DNA from: Rosellinia necatrix | Taxonomy: Eukaryota > Ascomycota > Sordariomycetes > Xylariales > Xylariaceae | Reading direction: 5' to 3' | Assembly: GCA_021209875.1 (NCBI GenBank) | Contig: JAGYVD010000011.1 | Span: 248,001 to 312,000, forward strand | DNA: 64,000 nucleotides | In this document: positions 54,831-64,000 of the stretch, one piece after another | Layout: the number at the start of each line of letters is the position of its first letter | How positions within the stretch are numbered: the first letter of the stretch is position 1 | The notes under the pieces: generated by a model | The model's database searches: none | What the model was told of the DNA's origin: nothing | What the model saw: only the letters and a program-made list of their open reading frames with translations | Program-made: the position numbers and the translations under genes

Positions 54831-55033
54831 TAATACGCGCGCGTAAAAAAAACGCTTATATAAACTTCTCGCTTAAAATGCTGTAGCCCGTAGTTACACG
54901 TATAACTTAATTAAGCCTAGCCTTATATATGTGGGCTTTAGCTTACACTTAAGTAAAACTTTAGTTTAGCCTAGATTTGCTAGGTTTTTATTTTTTATAA
55001 TACACACTTTACACCCCCAAGGTGCACCTCTTA
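54831..55033 (-). repeat. family A LTR, right (5' LTR in element sense)
   Basis: 203 bp; less RIPed than its partner at 40740, especially in its last 80 bp, which are nearly intact. Confidence 0.85.
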
Positions 55034-55038
55034 TTTGT

Positions 55039-55784
55039 ATAAAAATAATATTTTTAAAATTTAAATGTTATAAATTAAATTAAATTAAGCTGCGATTTTT
55101 TTGATATATTAATTATATATTAATATAATGGTTTTTTTTATATAGTTATAAATTATTTTAATTTTTAAAAACTAAGCGATATTTTTTTATTTTTTAAGCT
55201 TATAAGCTTTTTTAACCCTGCTAATAATTTTTTTAGCTAATTCTTTATTATTTCTTTTATATATAATTGAAAAATTGTTTATACAAAATAAAATAAATAT
55301 AGTTTTTTATTAAATATAATTAGCTTGAAACATTTTAAAATATTTTAAGATTTTTTATATTATAATAATGAAAGGTTTTAAAGCGTATATAAAGCTTTAT
55401 TTAATAATATAGCTTTGTTTTACTGCTTAAAACTATTTAATATTAAATATATAATAAAAAGTTTCCTGTTTTTTAAAATATTTAAAAATATTAAGATTAT
55501 ATTAAACTATTTAATTTTCCTTTAAAATATATATTAATTATTATTATTGTTTAAAAAATTTGCTATAAATATTACAATATATATTAATAAAAATATATTT
55601 ATTATTTATAGATTTTTTATATAATTAGTTTTATTTTATAAACTTTTAAAAAAACTTTTATTAAACATATATATAAATATTTATTTAAATAATAATAGCT
55701 TGTTTTTATTTTTTTATTAAAACTCTTTTGATAATTTTTTTTTATATAGCAAGTATTTTTTATATGCTTTTTTAAAAAATTGTA
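55039..55784. repeat. dispersed ~4 kb repeat, copy 2, right part
   Basis: It resumes the alignment to copy 1 at about 28040 exactly after the retrotransposon's target-site duplication and continues to about 28815. Confidence 0.75.
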
Positions 55785-55995
55785 TAAAAAATAGTTTTTA
55801 AGCTTTTTTATATTATAAAAGTTTTTTAATAAAATTATTTTAATATATTTAATTTTTAAACTAGCTTTTAATTAATTAGTTTTATATTATTATATTATAA
55901 CTATAAATATAATATTTAATATTATATGCTTATAATTTTTAAAATATAAAGTTTTATTAGTTTTAAAAAATGTTTTTATAAAAATATTTTATACA
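55785..55995. repeat. repeat segment Y (also at 36340-36545)
   Basis: About 200 bp matching 36340-36545 in the same orientation (shared AAAATTATTTTAATATATTTAA and TAATTAATTAGTTTTATATT runs), so Y flanks copy 2 on both sides as a direct repeat. Confidence 0.6.
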
Positions 55996-57954
55996 TAATT
56001 TTTAATAAGTTAATTTTTAGTTATATATATATTATTATAATAAATATTAAATTTTTATATTATTTTTAGTTTTTATTTAATTTTTATAGTTAGTTTTATG
56101 ATTTAACCTGTTTATAAATAAAAACATTTTATATATAAGTTTATATTTTTTTTAAGTTTTTTTTAGCTTTTTAAAGCTTATTTCGCTAGCTAAAATTAAT
56201 TTTTTGCTAGCTTGTTTAATAATTATTGTTTTTATTATTATAAAATTTATAATGTTTTTAAAATGATATAAATAATTTTTTTATATATATTATAATTATT
56301 TTATTTTTAATTTTAAAGTTATTTTTAAAATAATAAATTTTACTCCTGTTTTTAAAAAGTAGTTTTTAGCTTAAAATCTGCTCTGCTAATATATTTATTT
56401 TTAATTTATATTTATTAGTTTAGCCAACCAGGATATAAATAAAAATATTTATAATATTTTTGTATTTTTAAAAACTATATAAAATATATTTTTAATCTTT
56501 TATTTATTATTTACTTTATATTATTATTTATTTTTTAAATTTAAAGCGTTTTGTTTTTTTATTAGTGTTTATTTAATTTTAATAACTAGTTTTTTATTTT
56601 TAAAATTAAACACTTTTTATTAAATTTAATATTTGTTATGATAATTAGTTTTTATTATTTAAAAACTTATACATAATATAAATTATTTATTTTATATTTA
56701 ATTAAAGATTTAAGATAAGCTTAAAGTTTAATTTTATATATTTGCTGCTTTTTAGCAGCACATTTCTTTTTTATTAAATATTTATAATATTTATATATAT
56801 ATATTTTATTTTGATCTAGTTATAAATTATTTATTAACGTTTTTATTTAAGCTAAGTTATATTATTAATAATATTATATTAATTAATATTTAAATATATA
56901 ATAAAAAACATAAAAGTTCCAAGCTTCAAAAAATCTTTTATTAAATAGCTTAACAGCTGTTTAAACTATTTTTAGCTATAGTTTTAACTATACGTCAGCT
57001 TTATTAAATAGTTTATTTATTTTATTAAATATTTTTTTATTAGCTTGTTTAATATTTTTAATAAATTTTTTAACAGAAAATAAAAAACACTTATTACTAA
57101 TTTCTTTATTTTTTAACTGAAGCCTATATTAAGTTTTATTTCTATAAATTATTATAAAATTATTTAAATTAATTTTAATAATATAAACCATTACCTTATA
57201 ACGTTTTTTGTTTAATATATAAATTGTTTAATTTTTAAAAAACTTATATTATAATTTTATTTATTAAAAGTATATATAAATTAATTTAATATTTTTTTTT
57301 ATTATTAAAGTTTTATTTAATTTATTATGTTTTATTAAATAATTGAACAAATTTTAAAATAGCTTTTAAAAAATTAAACCCCTTTTGCTTTAAAATTGGT
57401 TAAATATTTATTATATTATATATATAATAATATATGTTTTATATTTAACATGTAAAATTTCATTAATCAGCATGTTTTTAGTTATATATATTAACATTTA
57501 TTAAGCACGGCTTTTTAACTGTTTTAATAATTAGTATTAAAAAGTTTTAAAGTTTTTCTTTAACTTAAAACTTTTTCAAAATAGCTTGTAGGCTAAAATA
57601 TACCGGGATTAATTAAATTTAATTAATCTGACGGCACTTTTAAAAATCATTTATAATATTTTGCGGATATTTAATATAAAGTCTTTATTTAAATATTAAA
57701 AATTAAGTTATAATATTTAATAAATAAAGCTATTAAAATATTATTTTTTATATTTTTAAAACGTAGTAAATAATCAAAACTATAAACTCAGATTTTTTTT
57801 TTAGCTAAACAAGCTTTTAAAACAATGTTTATATAAAACTTTTTTATTAACGTTTTATTAATAAACAGTATATTTATTAATAAGTTTTTTTTAAAGCTAA
57901 ATAATATTTTTTAAATAATTTTTCTGCTTTTATTTAAAATAAAAAACTATAAAA
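55996..57954. other. RIP-degraded AT-rich DNA, no gene
   Basis: About 2 kb of AT-rich sequence without supported features. Confidence 0.55.
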
Positions 57955-58125
57955 TGCTTATTAGTAAGGATTACTAGGGGTAGTGTGGTATTAAGTGTGT
58001 AAAAGTGTGATATAGATTAGATAGAAGCTTCTGGTCCTGCAGCGACCAGAAGCTTTTTAAGCTAGGTTATTTTATTTAAGCTATATAATTTTTATTTAGC
58101 TAGCTCTGCTAGCTAAATAAAAAAG
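57955..58125. repeat. GC-richer patch with two strong hairpins
   Basis: After a TG-rich stretch (57967-58013) come two perfect inverted repeats: 12 bp arms at 58025-58036/58044-58055 with a CTGCAGC loop, and 16 bp arms at 58089-58104/58108-58123 with a 3 nt loop (TCT). It is unlike the surrounding DNA and may be a fragment of a short foldback element. No transcript or terminator role can be assigned. Confidence 0.5.
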
Positions 58126-61100
58126 CTTTTCTTTTTTAACTATATTAAATGCTAAAGCTATAATAAAACGTTATTATTTTTAATAATTATATAATGTTTT
58201 TTTTATTATTTATAAAGTTAAGTACAGCTTTTTTTTAATTTTTTTTAGCTTAGGTTTATTTTTTTTTTAATTTTAGTATTTTTTAATTACTTTTTTAGTA
58301 TTATATAGTTGTTATTTTAATTTTTATTAGTTGTTTTTATAAATGTATTTTTTTTATTTAATAAAATAATTAAATTTGTTTTTAGTGCAGTTTATTTAAT
58401 ATGTAAAAATTATTTTAATTATAAAGAAATTATTTTTTTTTAAGTCCTATTTTTTAAATATTAGGCCTAAAATTAATGTTTTTAATAAAAAAATTTTTAT
58501 TTATATTTTTAAACAATAAATTCACAACTAAAATAATAAAATATATATTAAAAGTTTTTAACAATTTTAATTTATAAGCTAATTTATGAACTTTTTTTTT
58601 AATTTTTTATACTTTTATATATTATTTAAAATATTTTTTTAATAGTTTTTAAAAAAATAATATTTTAAAAAACTTTAAATATATTTTATTTTTATATTAA
58701 ACTTTATTAATTTATATTTATTATTATAATATTATTTAACACGTGATGTTATAAAATTTATAACTAACTTTATATTTTTATAAAAATATTTTTATATAAA
58801 TTAAATATTTTTCATAGTTATATATATTTTTAGAGTAGCAAAAATTTTATTTAGTTTAAATAATTAAAATTTAAAAAGCTGTTTATAAATTAATAACTTA
58901 ATAAGTTTTAAATATATTTCATTTAAATTTTATTATAAAAATAATAATATATTTATTTATTTACGGTTTAAATATCTATATATATGATATTAAATAATAA
59001 TTTCTACTGTTTAATTTTTTTGTTTAATTAATTTATTATTTTATAAATAATAAAAAATTGTCATTAAAAGTTTTGTTTTTATAGCTTTTTAAACCTTTAT
59101 TTAAAATTTAAAAATAAACTTGCGGTTTTAATCGGAAATAATGCCGCTTAAAATGTTTTAATAAAATAATAAGAATTATTTAGCTAATATTTTTATTTAA
59201 TTTTTAATAAAATATTTTTATTATTAGATATAAACAATAAACGTTTTAATATAATATAAATTATTGTTATTAATATATTATAATAATTAATTTTTTAATT
59301 ATTATAATATCGCTAAAAATAATATTTTAAATAAGCGTATAATAAAGTTTATTATAATTATTTTTATTAATGTAATATTTTTAGTTAAATAAGTTAATAA
59401 TTATTATATAGCTTTTTTTTTAATACTATTTAACTTATATTTATTATAAAAATCTAAATATATTTTTATTTTATAAAGTTTTAATTTAATTATATAAAGC
59501 CTTAATTTTTTATTATATACTGTTTAATAAAATAGTATTTATTATTATCTATTATTGCTAAAAATTTAATTATTTATTTTTAAATATATATAATTTATGT
59601 TTATTTTTTAGTTAACGTTATATAATAAATTATTTATAATTATAAAAAATATCTAAGCTTAAAAAATTTGCAACGTTTTTATTACTTTCGCGGATCGTTT
59701 TTAAAACTTTTTAATACTTAGGATTTTTAATATAATCTGCTATAATTTCGGCTTTTACTATTTTTTTTATTCTTAGTTCTAAATATATTATTTATATGTT
59801 GTTTAATATTAATTTTTATCTGTTGAGACTATTTTTTTTAGCATTTATTAAATTAATAATATTTTTTAATTAATTAAATATGTTTAAAATAAAGTTTAGC
59901 CTGTTTAATATATAATATATTTATAATTTATATTATAATAAGCATATAAACAAGTTAATTAAACGTTTATTTATATAGTTTATAAATTTATTTTTAAACT
60001 TAATTTAATTTAATATATTTTTATTATTAAATAATTAGTAAAAAACTATTAAATTAATTAAAGCTTTAATTATAGTTTATAAACGTTATTATATTTAAAC
60101 TAAATAAATTATTTTAGTTTAAAAATTTATATTTTATTTTTAGTTATAATATATAACAGTTTAAAATATTATTAATAATACTTATATATTTAAAATTATT
60201 AATTTTAGTTTTAATATATACTTATTTTTAATATAAATAATCTTATTTTAAAGCTTTTTTAACAAGCTATTTATTTATATATATAATGTTTTTATAAAAT
60301 TATAATAATAAAATATTATATATAAATAGACTAAGTTTTAAAATCTTTAAATAATTTTATTTTAGCTATAATTAGTTTAAAATATATAAACTAAAAATAT
60401 ATTTAACACTTGTTATAATTATTAATTTTATATTTTTTATTTTATGTTTTTATTAAATAGCTTTATTTTTATTTTTGTAATAGTTTTATAACTTTAATAT
60501 AATATAGCAACAATATATAAAAAATCTTGTATTTTTTAAATATTGTTTTAAAACTTTTAACTAATTTAAAAATATATAGTTTTTAAATACTGCTAACTGT
60601 TTTTTTATTATTACTATATTTAAAACGTTTATTTAAAAGCTTAAAAGTTTTATAAAAAAATATATAATAAAAGTTTTTTAAAACTAAAAAAACTTTTTAT
60701 TAAATAATATAAATATATTTCGTAAATAAGCGAAATAATTTGTTTTAATATTTAAAAAATAATAATATTATTAATAAAAGCTTTATAATAATATTTATAT
60801 AAGTAAAATAATTTATTTATAAAACGTTAAATATATATAAACGTGTTGTAAAACTTTATTAAAGTTATTATTAATCGCTTTAATTTTTAAAAGCTGATTA
60901 TTATAAATCGGTTTTAATAGTTAAAATAAACTGTAAATTATTAAAAAAATACGGTTATATTTATTATAATTAAATTTTTTTTTTTAATTAACGCGATAAC
61001 TATAAATCATAACAGTAATAAATAGTTATTTAAAATAGCAACTTTATTTAAAACTTTTAAATTAATTAATAAATTTAAGTATAGTTTTTTTATAAATAAG

Positions 61101-64000
61101 CTATATAATAAAATTAAACATATAAATAAAAAAACTGTTAATTTATTTTATTTTATTTTATTTATAATATTTATTTAATATTATATTAACCGCTTTTTAA
61201 TTGCGTGAGTTAAAAATATAATTAAAAATTTAGCTTTATTTGTTGCTAATTATTTATTAAAAGATTTTTATTTGTTTTTTTTAATATATTAATAATATTT
61301 TAGTTTTTTTAAATATTAAGTATTTTTTTTAATAATTTTAAAAATTTTAGCGCTATAATATCTTTTTTTATATAAATGAACTGTTTATTTAAAGCTTTAA
61401 TTTTGTTTTTTTTACTAAGCTTTTTTATACTTAATATTCAATCAATTTTTTAGATTTTAAGCTTTAAAGCTTTGTCCAGCTATTTGCCAGCTTTTGCTAC
61501 TATCGCGTTAATTATATTAACCTTACTTGTGGTGTTTATTACGGCGGTTATATTTTTTGTATTAAAAATTTTATTAGAAAAAAATCCTGTTAAAAAAATT
61601 TTATGTTGTTTTAACGCGTTAATTATTTTAATAATCGCGCTAGTTTTTATTACAGTTAAGTCTAGGTTTTATATTACGTTATGCTTTTAGTATATATTAA
61701 TAATAATAGCTATAAAAATAAAAGTTATTAATATAAAGTTTGATAATAAATATATATTTAATAATTTAAACTTATTAAAATATATATTTTATTTTTAAAC
61801 ATAAAAATATTAAAATTAATAGCTAATAAAATGTTTTAAAATATATTAATTAATAAACTTATATTAATTAGCGATATATTAGTTATATTTATAGCTTTAG
61901 CTGCTGCTAAACTTACAGCTACTATTACAGCTTTTAAAAAAAATTTTTATATATTTTTAATATTTAATCTTTAATGTAATTGTTTTTAATTATATTTATT
62001 TAAATATTTTTAAAAATAATTTTAGTTTGAAAAATAGATTAATAACTACCACGTTTATAAAAGTTATAAATTTAATTAAAGCTGCTATATTATTTTTTTA
62101 TAATAGCTTAAATATAAAATTTTTGTTTTTTAATAATAATTTATATTTAGCTAGTGCTAGCATTAATATTTTAAACGTTAAAATAACTTTTTATATTAAA
62201 ATTATTTTATAAACGCATAAGTTTGCTTTAAAAAATATTTAAAAAAGCATTTCAAAATTTTTAATATTTATAAAAATAATTATATTTAAACTATAATCTA
62301 TTAATACTTAGTAAATATTTAAAAAGTTGCTTTTTAATAATATTCTAATATTTTTTTTTTTATAACTTCAGCCGTGTTTATAAACTTTAATAATCATAAA
62401 AATTTATAATTATTATTGCTTAAAATATAAAACTTTAATATAGTTTTTTGTTTATATTTAATTTAATTATTTTTAATTTTTTTAAATCTAGCCTGTTTAT
62501 TTTTAAAAATATGTTTAAATTTACTTAATAATTATTTTGTTATTATTAAATAAATACAGCTTCTATTTAAGCTTACTATAATATTTTTTAATTAGTAGAT
62601 TTTTAAATAATAATTTTAAAATATAAAAAATTATTATTTTTTATTGCTATTTTTTTAAAATTATATAACCTGTTAAATGTTTTTTAAACAAACAATATAA
62701 TTAATTTGTTGTTTTGTTTAAAGCTTGCAATTTTGTTTATTATTATATTTCTAACTAGTTCTGCTAAAATAAAAAAAGATTTTTATATAATTATTGGGTG
62801 TAATATTAAAACGGTTATTTTTATATAAATATTAAAACAATATATTATGTAATATAAACAATATATTATCTTGTTTATAAGTACGTTGAATTAAAAATAA
62901 TATATTTTATATTTATTTAGCTGGACGTTTAATATAACATATAATATATTAACCTTAGTTACGCGCTAAATTAAACTTTTAATTATAATATTTATATAAT
63001 TAGCTATAATTAATTATAATAAAAGTTTTATTATAATTTAATTTAAAATTAAATAAAATATAAAACGATGTTATATTTAATGCTAATAAGTTTAATTTAG
63101 CTGTATTAGCGCGCTTTTTTTAGTAGCGATTATATTTATTTTTGCGTTTATTTCAGCTGTTTTTTTTTATTATTTTTTTTTTTTTTATGCTTACAGCTTT
63201 TCTTTTTGTTTTTATTATATTATTTTTTTTTGTTTTTATTTTAATCTGCGCTTTTTAAAAGCTTGTTTTTTTAATTGTTAAACTTTTTGTTATAGTTCTA
63301 GTTATTTTTTTTATTTCGCGGATACTTATTTTTTGCTGCTGCTATTAAGAAAAACTTTGTTTTAGCAACTTAAGTTATATATTTTGCTAAAATATTTGTT
63401 ATATTAAATGCTAGAAATTATTATTTAATTTTAAAAATTATGCTATTTTATATTAAAATTATAACGCTGTATTAATTTCTATTATTAACGTTTAAAGTTT
63501 TTATAATTTAAATATATTTTAGTTTTTTTTATATAAACGAAGTAAAAACAGTATTTTATTATATAATATTTTTTAATAATAATTTAGTTTAAATAAAACG
63601 TTTTGTTATTATAGCAGGTTATATATTAAATTAAATAGTTATTTTATTTAAAATAACGTTTAATTTTTATGTTTTAAGCTTAAGTTGTTTATTAGTAGTT
63701 CATTTATTATTTTATTATAAAACTGCTAAACTTTTTAATCATATTTAAAATATAATTAATATTTATTAAGTATTTTGTTTTATTATTTTTAAATTTTTAA
63801 AAAATAAATTAATTTTTTCTGCGAAATAAAATACGTTACTAAAAATAAGCTTATTTTTATTAGCTATTATTTTTATATTGTTTTTATTTTTTTATTTAAG
63901 TTAAACTTGTTAATATTGGCCTGTTTTATATAATTATTATATAATAAAAAAATAAAGCTGTTAAATATATAATATTTTTTTTTTTAATTTTTTTTTTTTG
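58126..64000. other. RIP-degraded AT-rich DNA, no supported gene
   Basis: About 5.9 kb. The best open frame, 61472-61690 on the plus strand, begins with TTG, is 72 codons long and very hydrophobic (three possible membrane stretches); its local sequence keeps somewhat more TG/CC than the surroundings, but hydrophobic frames arise easily from T-rich DNA. A 61-codon frame at 62027-62212 has the same problem. Neither is called as a gene. Confidence 0.5.

Larger units (their letters stand above)
40740..55033 (-). mobile_element. LTR retrotransposon, family A, with nested insertion
   Basis: Direct 203 bp family A LTRs at 40740-40942 and 54831-55033 enclose the element. Flanks are TTTAT (40735-40739) and TTTGT (55034-55038), a 5 bp duplication with one G-to-A change. 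Copy 1 of the interrupted repeat, near 28040, shows the empty site. Without the nested family B element the element is about 7.4 kb. The two LTRs share a diagnostic base: A rather than T in the CCCCAAGG motif near the right end, where the solo copies have CCCCATGG; this supports that they belong together. Ty3/Gypsy-like reverse transcriptase and RNase H remnants on the minus strand (44020-44684) give the orientation. It is RIP-degraded and inactive. Confidence 0.85.

Noticed and set aside
61472..61690. Hydrophobic 72-codon frame starting with TTG
   Set aside because: No ATG, no neighbours, and T-rich DNA readily encodes hydrophobic residues. Without homology or transcript it is not a gene.
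62027..62212. 61-codon plus frame starting with TTG
   Set aside because: Same reasons: no ATG, low-complexity Leu/Ile/Asn composition in degraded DNA.

Overview
This window looks like a repeat-rich, very AT-rich block (AT-isochore) from the nuclear genome of a filamentous ascomycete. Most of the 64 kb is sequence in which TpA is abundant and CpA/TpG are scarce, stop codons occur in every frame, and surviving G and C sit mainly in AGCT/GCT or CG contexts. That is the signature of repeat-induced point mutation (RIP) acting on transposons. Several elements can still be recognised by their LTRs, by target-site duplications (TSDs) and by degraded Ty3/Gypsy protein motifs. The fungal assignment is an inference from this pattern; no rRNA, tRNA or conserved housekeeping gene is present to name a species.

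Layout. 1-2.2 kb: RIP-degraded DNA with two solo LTRs of family A in opposite orientation. 2.5-5.8 kb: the only stretch that is not RIP-degraded. Its core (about 3.54-5.76 kb) has balanced base composition and carries one protein-coding locus on the minus strand with a TATA box. The product is not recognised, and its reading frame shifts at two A-homopolymers. 6.12-6.46 kb: a short foldback/MITE-like element full of hairpins. 7.7-14.5 kb: a 6.8 kb LTR retrotransposon (family C, minus strand), followed by an inverted solo LTR of the same family. 15.5-16.9 kb: a 660 bp unit in tandem, with a third partial copy at 20.06 kb that ends at an expanded (AAT)n microsatellite of about 34 units.

25.0-29.1 kb and 36.06-40.74 + 55.04-56.0 kb: two copies of a dispersed repeat of about 4 kb containing a CTG/CAG-type triplet tract. 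The second copy has been invaded repeatedly. It carries a 913 bp tandem insertion (36.7-37.6 kb), a family A solo LTR with a perfect TSD (39.6 kb), and a 14.3 kb insertion at 40740-55033. That insertion is a family A LTR retrotransposon (minus strand, about 7.4 kb of its own sequence) into which a 6.85 kb Ty3/Gypsy element (family B, plus strand, 46163-53013) has inserted with a perfect AAATA duplication. This gives a three-level nest whose order of events can be read directly.

56-64 kb is degraded AT-rich DNA with one GC-richer hairpin patch at 57.96-58.12 kb.

Apart from the minus-strand locus at 3.9-5.0 kb, nothing in the window looks like an intact functional gene. The transposon protein relics are broken by many stops and would not be expected to make enzymes.
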